From assembly GCA_018335795.1 (NCBI GenBank), contig JAGXRP010000006.1, positions 86,129 to 150,128 on the forward strand: a stretch of 64,000 bases of DNA. The letters run 5' to 3'. The position numbers were made by a program, and so were the translations under genes. Under the pieces are notes generated by a model, which worked only from the letters and a program-made list of their open reading frames with translations, searched no databases and was not told where the DNA came from. How positions within the stretch are numbered: the first letter of the stretch is position 1; the number at the start of each line of letters is the position of its first letter. This DNA comes from Desulfobulbaceae bacterium. GTDB taxonomy: Bacteria; Bacteroidota; Ignavibacteria; Kapaibacteriales; UBA2268. Below are positions 36,813 through 45,973 of the stretch, piece after piece.

Positions 36813-38147
36813 GTGAAAAACAGGCGTATTAGATTAAAATGGATTATAATATTGGTTTTATTGCTGTTTATCGTAACAGGTGGTTCATTATTGCTGATGC
36901 TATATCTTACTTTCGGCGACCAGTTTACAAGACCTGAAAATATCTCATCTCTATATTCAAACTTAAAGCTCGATTCATCAGACGATGAGGAAAATAATGT
37001 AAAGACATTTGACTCAACATTCTTAAAATCTATCATGCCTGACTCAGATACAGCGATTAAAATCATCAGATTAAGCAGTGACCCGGGTTATAAACCTGAA
37101 ATTGAATTCGATGATAAAGCCGGGAAGTATGTGCGAAAAGTATATAACGGAAAACGAATCAATATTGCAATAACTGGAGTGGATTCGAGACTTGGACAAC
37201 GTTTCAAGCATGCAGATGCAAATCACGTGATTTCAATTTTAGCTGATAGCGGCAAAATTGAAATTATTTCTATTCCTCGAGATACCTATGCAGATGCCGG
37301 ATTTGATGATACAACCGGATTCAACAAACTCACGACGATGCGAGCCAAAGGTAGAAACGCTTATTTGAATGAAGTGGCTTCAATTGCAGGTTTAGATAAA
37401 ATTCATTATTTTGGCGAATTTGGGTTTTCTCAAGCGATGGGCATAATCGAGTGGTTTGGACATGATAAACCAAAGTCAACTTTGAAAATTTTACGCTCCA
37501 GACAAGCTCTTGGTGGCGATGATTATCAAAGAGTTTATAACCAAGCTCAATTCATGCGACAAATGATACTGAACAATTTCTCAAAGTTAAACGGTATTGC
37601 AGGTGAAGTAATCATCAGAGGCGCATTATCAATGATAGAATCCAATATGAATACGGCTAAATTTAAAGAAGTGCTCAAGATTCTTAAATCAAGCGGTTTT
37701 AGTGGAAATCCAGAAGATATAAGTATCAAAATCCGACCTTCTTTCCCTATTGAATTCAAAGTTTATGATTTTACTGACCCATTAACGCTTTTACATCTGA
37801 CATCAAAAATTGATGCAGCTCACTCCAAATCTAAAAAAGATACGAGCCATAGCAATCAGGACAAAGACCCTGAATATATTTACAAAGTTTTGAAACAAAG
37901 AATTCATAAGATTGTTGGTGATACTATCAAAAATCCTTCACAAGTTATAAATAATTTGAAAATATATTTTGAACAAAAAGCTTGGTTTCAGATTGAAGAT
38001 TCAACTGATAGACATGAGATTCGGACTGTAATTAGCGACAATTTACAAACAGCTTATAAAATGATGAAAGATAGTGCTAGTGCTATGGATATAAAAAATA
38101 TTATCAAAAATGAAGACGATTTATTCAAATTAAAGAATAATCAATGA
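36813..38147 (+). CDS. LytR-CpsA-Psr (LCP) family protein
   Basis: 444 residues starting with GTG at 36813. A short cytoplasmic basic tail and one transmembrane helix (about 10-32) are followed by an extracytoplasmic LCP-type domain: 'INIAITGVDSRLG', 'ADANHVISILADSGKIEIISIPRDTYA' and 'KLTTMRAKGRNAYLNEVASIAGL', with the arginine and aspartates of the pyrophosphate site in the expected places. LCP proteins transfer undecaprenyl-linked glycopolymers to cell-wall or protein acceptors, and they are less usual in Gram-negative relatives. The C-terminal third is less conserved. It overlaps sixA by 4 bases. Confidence 0.75.
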   Translation: MKNRRIRLKWIIILVLLLFIVTGGSLLLMLYLTFGDQFTRPENISSLYSNLKLDSSDDEENNVKTFDSTFLKSIMPDSDTAIKIIRLSSDPGYKPEIEFDDKAGKYVRKVYNGKRINIAITGVDSRLGQRFKHADANHVISILADSGKIEIISIPRDTYADAGFDDTTGFNKLTTMRAKGRNAYLNEVASIAGLDKIHYFGEFGFSQAMGIIEWFGHDKPKSTLKILRSRQALGGDDYQRVYNQAQFMRQMILNNFSKLNGIAGEVIIRGALSMIESNMNTAKFKEVLKILKSSGFSGNPEDISIKIRPSFPIEFKVYDFTDPLTLLHLTSKIDAAHSKSKKDTSHSNQDKDPEYIYKVLKQRIHKIVGDTIKNPSQVINNLKIYFEQKAWFQIEDSTDRHEIRTVISDNLQTAYKMMKDSASAMDIKNIIKNEDDLFKLKNNQ

Positions 38148-38659
38148 AAACAATCGTTTTAGTCAGACATGCTAAATCAAGTTGGGACAATCCTGATTGG
38201 AGTGATTTTGAACGACCTTTGAATAAACGCGGTTTACGGGATGCTCCTTATTTGGCTGAAGTTTTAAAATCAAAAGTATTAAAGCCGAATTTGGTGATTT
38301 CTTCACCGGCAATTCGTGCTAAAACGACAGCAACAATTTTTGCAAATGCTTTTGAATATGAAGAAAAAGACATAAAATTCGACATAGGACTTTATGAAAA
38401 AGGGCAAAAGTATGTATCCAAGATTATTTCCCAAATAGATAACCAGGTCAGTTCAGTATTCTTTTTTGGGCATAACCCTGATATAACTTCGTTAGCCGGC
38501 TTTTTGACCGGTGATTATTTTGAGAATGTACCTACATGCGGAATCGTCTGCATTGATTTTAATGTTCAAAATTGGGAACAAGCCCTGAATGATAATGGCA
38601 CACTTAGATTCTTTATCTTCCCGAAATTATTTTTCCACAAAGAAAACTTGTCAGATTGA
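38144..38659 (+). CDS. sixA: SixA-like histidine phosphatase
   Basis: 171 residues of the histidine phosphatase superfamily. The catalytic RHA motif (Arg8, His9) opens the protein; 'ISSPAIRAKTTATIFA' provides the second Arg and 'FFGHNPDITSLAGFLTG' the second His. Length and the RHAKSSW start fit SixA, which dephosphorylates phosphohistidine domains. The start lies on an ATGA overlap with the LCP gene. No kinase with an HPt domain is next to it, so the partner is unknown. Confidence 0.85.
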   Translation: MKTIVLVRHAKSSWDNPDWSDFERPLNKRGLRDAPYLAEVLKSKVLKPNLVISSPAIRAKTTATIFANAFEYEEKDIKFDIGLYEKGQKYVSKIISQIDNQVSSVFFFGHNPDITSLAGFLTGDYFENVPTCGIVCIDFNVQNWEQALNDNGTLRFFIFPKLFFHKENLSD

Positions 38660-38668
38660 TATTGTACT

Positions 38669-41287
38669 TTATCTTGCAACGCTCAATTTGAAATACTCCG
38701 TTGAGTTTCCAGAAGTTGCAACGAGCAAATAGTTGCCTGAATTTAACTTTATTCCTGATAAATTTTGCAAATTGATATCTAAAGTTAACTGAGCACTTTC
38801 GGCAATTGCATCATATAAAATTGCAAGGACATTGCCTTCGATGTCGTATAACTTAACAACTGTACGTTTGCCAATCAAAGTGCCGAATTCAATATTTACT
38901 AAATCTGATGTAGGATTAGGGAATACTTTCAACTTATTGAGGCTCAGATTCTGCTCTTTTTCAATTGATGTAGTTGATAGATGCGATATTTCGAAATCCC
39001 AAATACCTCTGCCATAAGTAGCAAATCGAGCCACTTTTTTATCGTCCAAATAATTTACCGACCAATAATTTTGGTCAGGGCTTTCTAAACCGCCAATATG
39101 ATACCATTTATTGTGGCTTTTGATGTATATATATGGTCCGGACGAGGTTGCTGCAAAGAGCACTTCTTCGTCTGCAGATGAAGCCAAATCATATACCATA
39201 GTAGGAGGCATTCCATTATTTACAGCGTCGAAAGTAGCTCCATTATCATGAGAAACGTAAACAGGAGAAGATGAATACCCGCTACCGGAAAGATATACGG
39301 TGCCAAGATTGATTCTTGAGGGTAAAATCTTTGTACCGTGAAGGTAATTATATCCCGGACCTGTAAAAGCATTTGTTTCAGTCCAACTACCACCTCTGTT
39401 AGTTGAATAATAAAATTTACCCAATCTTGTTGTAACATACATATAATCAATATCTATATCAGAAATGCCAATGGCAGTGACATCATTTTGTCCATTGTTT
39501 TGGTCAAATTTATAAGGTAATTCACCTGCCGAAATTCCTCCTCCGGGGAGATATTCTAGACGCCAAAGAGTAGAAAAATTCCCTGACCCGCCCGGAGCTA
39601 TGTATGCAAGACGCGGAAATCCCGGTACTGCGACTATTGGTGGCATCCAAACTCTGTTATTACCTGATTGTGGAAAGTTCCAAGTATAGTGAATCTCTGA
39701 TTTTGCTGCATCAGGATATATCATTGCAAAGCCGGGATAAACTGTCCATATACTTTTTCCATAATCGCCGGAAGTGATGTTTCCATAGTCGCCACTTATT
39801 GTTTGCTTGAAATCAAGTATAGCATCTCGAAAAGGTTCACTGCGTTGAAATCCTTGGTCTTGACTTCCGGCATAAATTAAATGATTCGGAGTGTTATAAG
39901 TATAAATTGAATAGTATTGCGAGACGTTTAGTTTGTTAAGTGAAATGTTTTTGATATTATCAGAATCCCCATAGGTACGATAAATTCCGCCATCAGTAGA
40001 AATCAAAATAATCTCTTCGCCTTCGGGTGAAATAAAGGATTTGATTTCGGGTATATCTGCATGGAGTTTGTTAAGTGGGTCACCGTAATAATCGTACCAT
40101 TCGTTTATTAGTGCCCAAGAACTACCGCCATTATTACTTTTGAAACAATTTACTCCTCCTATGAACATTACATTAGGGTCTAAATTTGAAACTCCGAAGC
40201 TATTCCACATGAACATATCAGTAGGTGTCAGTCCGGCATCTTCCCAAGATTTACCGCTATTAGTCGTTTTGGTAACGAATCGAAAAGATTCATTGTCAAT
40301 TTTGAAAGCTAAAAATACCGAAGTTTTACCATTACTCACAGCACCCTTGGCATAATAACGCGGGTTTCCAAGAAATTCGTACCCTATAAATAATGATTGT
40401 AATTTGATTTTGTCAGTCTCAGCAACTGCATTGATAACAAATGATGAATCGCGATGAAATAAGTATAAGTTTGGGTCGCCGTAATCACTTCCCCAAATAT
40501 CAATCGGTTCACGGCGATTATGAATTCGGAACGAAACGAATGATTCACCATAATCAGTTGAAAAGTATATGCTTGTTTTTTGACCGTTAATATTTTCGTT
40601 AGCAAGCAAGTACAATATGTCAGATTCATCGCCTTCGACAGCACCTTGTGATGACTTCACATTTGTTGATATCCCTCGAATAATATTTCCTGTGGATTCA
40701 ACTGTTTGAAGCCCATTTGATTTTTGCCAGATTATTCCCTCATCATCAGAATAATATACATTACGATGGTCGAATACAATTATCCGATTTTTGTCGCCAA
40801 CTTTTCGAATTCTAATATCCCTGATGTTGAATTGGAATGAATTATTGAGGCAAGTCCAATCTTCACCGTCGAGCGAACCACGCCAAACGTTTCCACCGGA
40901 TGAAGCAGCATATATTAGCCCACGAGTAAAATCAATATCGGCACAATGAATTCTACCGGATTGGTTATTGCTACCTCTTTCTTTCCACTTTCCAACAACA
41001 TTCCCGTTAGCTGCAACTGTATTCAAGAACATATTCGGGTCTTTATAACCAAGTTCTTGTCGTAATTTGTTATTTTCATTCCGCCGATATTCTCGCACTT
41101 CACGTTCGATGATTTTCCAATAAACTCCGGGTTCTGCACGGTGCATGGTTTCGAGCCATTCTCGTCTTTGCTTGTGAAAATCGGGATTTGATTCACTTCG
41201 TCTTACTTTGTCCGGTACAATTGACTGTGAAAATGATTCAATGCTTACAAAAGAAAATAATAGAATTAAATAGATAGCCTTTTTCAT
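38669..41287 (-). CDS. BNR/Asp-box beta-propeller protein, T9SS substrate
   Basis: 872 residues with a signal peptide (MKKAIYLILLFSFVSIESFSQ). The body has Asp-box (S/T-x-D/N-x-G-x-[ST]-[WF]) turns in series: SDDEGIIW, STDYGESF, TTNSGKSW, SNNGGSSW, STNRGGSW, SHDNGATF, as in sialidase or sortilin-like propellers. A T9SS type A module closes the protein (VFPNPTSDLVNIEF...LNSGNYLLVATSG). No catalytic residues of a sialidase are evident, so an enzyme role is not claimed. It is convergent with sixA at a distance of 9 bases. Confidence 0.85.
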   Translation of the reverse strand: MKKAIYLILLFSFVSIESFSQSIVPDKVRRSESNPDFHKQRREWLETMHRAEPGVYWKIIEREVREYRRNENNKLRQELGYKDPNMFLNTVAANGNVVGKWKERGSNNQSGRIHCADIDFTRGLIYAASSGGNVWRGSLDGEDWTCLNNSFQFNIRDIRIRKVGDKNRIIVFDHRNVYYSDDEGIIWQKSNGLQTVESTGNIIRGISTNVKSSQGAVEGDESDILYLLANENINGQKTSIYFSTDYGESFVSFRIHNRREPIDIWGSDYGDPNLYLFHRDSSFVINAVAETDKIKLQSLFIGYEFLGNPRYYAKGAVSNGKTSVFLAFKIDNESFRFVTKTTNSGKSWEDAGLTPTDMFMWNSFGVSNLDPNVMFIGGVNCFKSNNGGSSWALINEWYDYYGDPLNKLHADIPEIKSFISPEGEEIILISTDGGIYRTYGDSDNIKNISLNKLNVSQYYSIYTYNTPNHLIYAGSQDQGFQRSEPFRDAILDFKQTISGDYGNITSGDYGKSIWTVYPGFAMIYPDAAKSEIHYTWNFPQSGNNRVWMPPIVAVPGFPRLAYIAPGGSGNFSTLWRLEYLPGGGISAGELPYKFDQNNGQNDVTAIGISDIDIDYMYVTTRLGKFYYSTNRGGSWTETNAFTGPGYNYLHGTKILPSRINLGTVYLSGSGYSSSPVYVSHDNGATFDAVNNGMPPTMVYDLASSADEEVLFAATSSGPYIYIKSHNKWYHIGGLESPDQNYWSVNYLDDKKVARFATYGRGIWDFEISHLSTTSIEKEQNLSLNKLKVFPNPTSDLVNIEFGTLIGKRTVVKLYDIEGNVLAILYDAIAESAQLTLDINLQNLSGIKLNSGNYLLVATSGNSTEYFKLSVAR

Positions 41288-41371
41288 AATAATAATCCAA
41301 ATTTATTGAGAACCATATTGTTATAACACATTAAAGGTGCAAAAAATTACAAAGAGAATGAATATTTTTTT

Positions 41372-42154
41372 TCAAACCAAAAAATTCTCATCTCCAACAA
41401 GTTTGACAGCCGGAATATCTGTAAAGTAAGTCCTTAGATACAGCATTTGGAGAGTTTGGTCTAATGCCGAACGTACTTCATCGTTCCATTTCGTTATTAC
41501 CGAGCCGCTCCGCACATATTGTCCGGTGTTCTCATCAATATGCTCATGTACGGGGTATTCGGTAGGTAATTCATCAGCGGCTGATGATTTGATAAAATCG
41601 ATAAATTCGGGGATGATTTCCTCATTTCGCCCTACCCAAAAGGCAATCGGCAAAGGAAATTCAAATGAGTCAAACCAATCCTCACTTAAATCGAGTGAGC
41701 TTTTATCTGGGAAATCACCAATGCGTAAGATGGCGGACAACTCTTGCGGGATTTCGGTTGAGCTACCGGAATACTCAACGAATTGAGGTTCAATATCGTA
41801 TCTTTCGGAAAACAAGATTTTGGCGATTACAGACAAATAATCGTTAATATGCAAAGCACCAACTTTTGATAAGTTCTTTTCACCTTGTCGGAAAAGAATA
41901 CTTGATTTTCCGTTAAAACCCACAAATGCCAGACATTTTTCAGGTATTATTCTTAGGTCAGCTTTATTCATGCACATGCCGTAAACTAATGGACTGACAA
42001 GAGCCAAATCGGCGTGATTACTAGTTATTGCTTTAAGCATATTTTTTTCGTCAACTAACTTTAATTCAAAGTCGAAGTGCTCTGAAGCAGATTTTGCATT
42101 TGCTGTAATGATGTCACAAATGTCGTTATTTGATATATATATTTTTTTTTTCAT
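41372..42154 (-). CDS. MqnA/MqnD-like periplasmic-binding-fold protein
   Basis: 260 residues, no signal peptide. The second half carries 'LDLSEDWFDSFEFPLPIAFWVGRNEE', closely resembling the stretch conserved in MqnA (chorismate dehydratase of the futalosine menaquinone route) and related DUF178 proteins. 'NHADLALVSPLVYGM' matches the ligand-lobe region of such folds. The N-terminus is divergent and the usual MqnA opening is missing, so it could be a paralogue with another small-molecule substrate. No other menaquinone genes are in the window. Confidence 0.5.
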   Translation of the reverse strand: MKKKIYISNNDICDIITANAKSASEHFDFELKLVDEKNMLKAITSNHADLALVSPLVYGMCMNKADLRIIPEKCLAFVGFNGKSSILFRQGEKNLSKVGALHINDYLSVIAKILFSERYDIEPQFVEYSGSSTEIPQELSAILRIGDFPDKSSLDLSEDWFDSFEFPLPIAFWVGRNEEIIPEFIDFIKSSAADELPTEYPVHEHIDENTGQYVRSGSVITKWNDEVRSALDQTLQMLYLRTYFTDIPAVKLVGDENFLV

Positions 42155-42187
42155 TTTTTTTCATTTTATCTGACACAAAATTGAGTT

Positions 42188-42733
42188 TTATGTGTTATTA
42201 TAGATATGCCATTGACGAATTGAAGAATAAAGTGCAATTCCGGATGCAATTGAGACGTTGAGTGAATGTTTAACGCCATACATTGGAATCTCGATGGAGA
42301 AATCGCAAAGCTCAAGCACAGCATTGTCAACACCTGTCAATTCGTTGCCGGCAATGATACATAGTGGGAAGTTTTCTCGCTCGAGCTTGTCATAGTTTAT
42401 TGCATTGTCAGTGATTTCGAGTGCGGCAATATGAAAGCCCTTGTTTCTTTGATATTCGATTGCATCGGATATATTTGGAAAATATTTCCATGGCACTGTA
42501 TCAACAGCACCGAGAGCAGTTTTTTCGATTTCCTTTCGGGGCGGGTAAGGAGTGAATCCTGTAAGAATGAGTTCTGAGACGAATCCTGAATCGCAAGTCC
42601 TGAACATGGAGCCGACATTATAGAGGCTACGGACATTCGACAGAATGATTGAAATGGGATGACGTTCAAATTGATTAAGAACAGATTCTTTTTTTCGGAT
42701 TTTTAGTAGTTCGCTATGAGAAAGTTTTCGCAT
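42188..42733 (-). CDS. TrmH/SpoU-family RNA 2'-O-methyltransferase
   Basis: 181 residues with the three SPOUT motifs: N-x4-N-x-G-x-x-x-R ('NVRSLYNVGSMFRTCDSG'), 'PLCIIAGNELTGV' and 'IPMYGVKHSLNVSIASGIALY', which form the trefoil knot and SAM site. It should methylate a ribose in tRNA or rRNA. There is no N-terminal L30e-like substrate domain, so the target is probably tRNA, but that is not shown. Confidence 0.88.
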   Translation of the reverse strand: MRKLSHSELLKIRKKESVLNQFERHPISIILSNVRSLYNVGSMFRTCDSGFVSELILTGFTPYPPRKEIEKTALGAVDTVPWKYFPNISDAIEYQRNKGFHIAALEITDNAINYDKLERENFPLCIIAGNELTGVDNAVLELCDFSIEIPMYGVKHSLNVSIASGIALYSSIRQWHIYNNT

Positions 42734-42868
42734 CTTTATAAGTTTTTGCTTCTATTGTTTTATGTATATAGCACTTGTGTAATAAAAAGAAATTAAAACG
42801 TGGTTATTTATTACAGTACAAATTTAATAATTTAGTATTTAAGTCAGTTCAAATAAATGGGGTCAGTA

Positions 42869-45800
42869 ATGAATTGTCGTAAAAAATTTTTCTTAGGGTT
42901 AAGCATTGTCATCGTGATAATGATATCAGGGCTGAATATTTCATTCGGTGCTGATGAAGAGAACGGTAGAAAGTTTTATATGACTTTTCTACCTAACTAT
43001 CACAACAATAAATGGCAAAGCGAATCGCAATTAAAGTATGGAGACTCACTTTATGTGATAATTTATGCAGACATGGAACCAACAAACGGCACTATCACTT
43101 ACACAGATGAAAACAGAGTAAAGCATTTCCATTCGTTTACGATTTCAGACCCCGACAAACCTCATATTTTTTCAGTACCTTACAATGATTTTGAATTGGT
43201 TGGTTATAATGACGCCGGTTTGATAAGAAGTACTTCAGATAATGAAAGTATCAGTTTGAAAACATTTTATATCGAAACCGACAAAAACGTACTTGTATTA
43301 GGGCATAATCAATCAATAATGACAAGTGAATCTTTCAGTGTATTGCCCTTAGAGCTATTAGCTGAAGACTATATGGTAATGGCTTACAATTCTGACGGAA
43401 TTTCTGGAACTCCTGAAAGTCCAAATGCCACATCAGTTACACCTTCTCAATTTGCTATTATTGCAACTGAAAATAATACTGTTGTAGATATTATCCCGAG
43501 TGCTCCAACCTATGTCAATCGTTTAACACCACAAAGAGTTACAATGAACAGAGGTGAAGTTTATTTAGTACAAGCATATGGATTTGAACAATACAGCCGT
43601 GCCGATTTGACCGGAACCGAAGTTCGTTCCGATAAGCCTATTGCAATTATTGCAGGTCATCAAAGAGCAAGAGTACCGAGTGATTTACCTCAGTCAATAG
43701 TTTCACGCGATATGCTGATGGAGCAAGTGCCCCCAATTAAATACTGGAATATGTCATTTCCGGTTATCCCATTACCTAATCCGGTAGCGCAATTTGATTC
43801 ACGCAATTTGAGTGATAAATTACGAGTTCTGGCTGCATTTGACGGTACAGAATTACTCGTGGGCGATGTTATGATAGCTCAATTAAACAAAGGTGAGTTT
43901 TTTGAAACTGATATTATTGAGCCATTCATGTTGAATGCTACGGCGCCTGTTTTGCCAATGATATACCGCAGATCGGCACAACTAGCCCAAAACGGGAATT
44001 CGGTTGGTGACCCGTTGATGCAAATAGTACCGTCAATTGACCAATTTAGCAATCGCCAAAAATTTTATTCCCTCGAAGTTAAAGAGCCCAGATTTTCATG
44101 GGGCAATCCGGTTACCCATCAAAGAGTTTACTCAGAGCATTTTGCTGTTATCATTAGTCCGAATGATAACTTTGCCAATATAACTATGAATGGAACTGTT
44201 GTCAATCCTGCTTCATTCAGACCAATTTTAGAAAGCGAACTGTCATATTCGATTCTGGCAGTCAATCCGGGAACAAACTTGTTAAATTCAATTGCAAATG
44301 TGGGGCTATTTGTTTGTGGTTATGGCTATGCTAATTCTTACGGATATTTTACTGGTACATTACGAGCAAGAGACGATTGGGAGCCTCCCTTGCTTCAATC
44401 CTCATCAGATTGTTTCGAGATAGAAGGGGTTGTTACTGACAAAGGTGTTAGAGAAGTCCGAGTACAAGATGGGTCGGCAATCAATGTAGATGTTGAAATT
44501 CCTACTTTCACTGAAGGCGATACTACAGTTTCTTTCAAAGCAAAAATAATCAACCCATTTTTAGATGGACATTTTAAGTTGATTGCTTCCGATATGATTT
44601 GGCAACAAGTTAGAAAAGATTTGAGCATTCCGGGATTCACTATTGCTGTAAATGGAACTCAATATTCAGAAGACACGATTGAAGTCAAAAAGAAAATTCG
44701 TTCAGATATCAAGTATTGTATGGATTACACATTATACAATTATGGTTCTTTCCCACAAGATGTATATATGAAACCATTTGTAAGTGATAATTTTGAAACC
44801 GACTTTCCGAGCACTGTTAACTTAGAACCCGGTGAAAGTTTCACATTTGAAGTATGCTTTAATAGTGAGATTGACGTCGTAGAAGTGGAATCTTTAGTTT
44901 TGTATAATGATTGTTTAGAAAGACAGTTTGCTACATTGGCATTTGAATCGAAAGAAGACCAAAATGACCCAATCATACTTGCAACTCCTGACCCTTGCAA
45001 TAAATTTGTCGGTTTGAAAATTACTGATGATGATGATTGGGAATGGGGATTGATGGATGTAATTTTTGAAAATGTTAAAAATGTTGAAATTGAAGTTACC
45101 GAGCCCGGAGTATATTCTCAGGAAATTATGGTAACTGTAATTGACCCTTACCAAGATGCATATTTTATGCTTTCTGTTAAAGATTCATCAGGCAAAGTTG
45201 CAAATTATGAAGCCATATTGCCAGGATTTACACTCGAATTTGAAGAGTTAACACTATCAGGCTCTTCCGACCGGTACGAAGAATACGAGTTCTCGAATAC
45301 GACAATTGGAGGCTTAAACTGTACTCAATTCAAGGTTAATAATTATGGTAGATTTGACATAAACTTAGACAATTTATTTATGTTGAATAATAGCCTATTT
45401 ACTGTACCTCAAGCACAAATGCCATTGTTCATAAAGTCGGGAACGAGCAGAGAATTGACTCTTTGTTATCGCCCATCCGAATCTGATGGCGAAATTGATT
45501 TTGATACACTGAAATTGACATATAACTGCATTGACCGTTTTGTTCCTGTATCGGGTTTAGCATTAAGTATCGAATTTAACGAAGATACAAGATGCAATGT
45601 CCCATTGACGATTACAACTTCAAGTGTTCCGACAACTACATATTTATCGAGCAGTTCACCAAATCCAACACAAGGAGTTGCCAAAATCGAATTTGGATTG
45701 CAAGAAGATTCTTATGTTGAAATCAAAGTTTACTCAACATTAGGACAGCAAGTATTGAACCTTGTAAATAGCGAGCTAAAAGCGGGGCATTTTGAAATGG

Positions 45801-45895
45801 ATTTAGATTTGAATAATCAACCAAGCGGAATATATATTTATACTTTGCAAACGGATTCGATAATAATCACAAAAACATTGCTAATAAATCGCTAA
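42869..45895 (+). CDS. IgGFc-binding-domain-like surface protein, T9SS substrate
   Basis: About 1008 residues. I prefer the ATG at 42869 because it starts the signal peptide directly. An ATG at 42857 adds four residues. The N-terminal 400 residues show an IgGFc_binding-like pattern: 'FAIIATENNTVVDIIPS', 'RGEVYLVQAYG', 'TGTEVRSDKPIAIIAGHQ' and 'MLMEQVPPIKYWNMSFPVIPL'. Two repeated Ig-like segments (about 510-700 and 700-890), each ending in 'Y.L..C', follow. A T9SS type A tail closes the protein (SSPNPTQGVAKIEFGL...SGIYIYTLQTD). Outer-surface adhesion or matrix role is inferred. Confidence 0.8.
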   Translation: MNCRKKFFLGLSIVIVIMISGLNISFGADEENGRKFYMTFLPNYHNNKWQSESQLKYGDSLYVIIYADMEPTNGTITYTDENRVKHFHSFTISDPDKPHIFSVPYNDFELVGYNDAGLIRSTSDNESISLKTFYIETDKNVLVLGHNQSIMTSESFSVLPLELLAEDYMVMAYNSDGISGTPESPNATSVTPSQFAIIATENNTVVDIIPSAPTYVNRLTPQRVTMNRGEVYLVQAYGFEQYSRADLTGTEVRSDKPIAIIAGHQRARVPSDLPQSIVSRDMLMEQVPPIKYWNMSFPVIPLPNPVAQFDSRNLSDKLRVLAAFDGTELLVGDVMIAQLNKGEFFETDIIEPFMLNATAPVLPMIYRRSAQLAQNGNSVGDPLMQIVPSIDQFSNRQKFYSLEVKEPRFSWGNPVTHQRVYSEHFAVIISPNDNFANITMNGTVVNPASFRPILESELSYSILAVNPGTNLLNSIANVGLFVCGYGYANSYGYFTGTLRARDDWEPPLLQSSSDCFEIEGVVTDKGVREVRVQDGSAINVDVEIPTFTEGDTTVSFKAKIINPFLDGHFKLIASDMIWQQVRKDLSIPGFTIAVNGTQYSEDTIEVKKKIRSDIKYCMDYTLYNYGSFPQDVYMKPFVSDNFETDFPSTVNLEPGESFTFEVCFNSEIDVVEVESLVLYNDCLERQFATLAFESKEDQNDPIILATPDPCNKFVGLKITDDDDWEWGLMDVIFENVKNVEIEVTEPGVYSQEIMVTVIDPYQDAYFMLSVKDSSGKVANYEAILPGFTLEFEELTLSGSSDRYEEYEFSNTTIGGLNCTQFKVNNYGRFDINLDNLFMLNNSLFTVPQAQMPLFIKSGTSRELTLCYRPSESDGEIDFDTLKLTYNCIDRFVPVSGLALSIEFNEDTRCNVPLTITTSSVPTTTYLSSSSPNPTQGVAKIEFGLQEDSYVEIKVYSTLGQQVLNLVNSELKAGHFEMDLDLNNQPSGIYIYTLQTDSIIITKTLLINR

Positions 45896-45973
45896 TCTCA
45901 CTTTGCGTGAAACTTATTTGCCCTTTCAGACGTTATATAAGAGAAAGAAAATGTATAATTACGGAGTTTTCAG

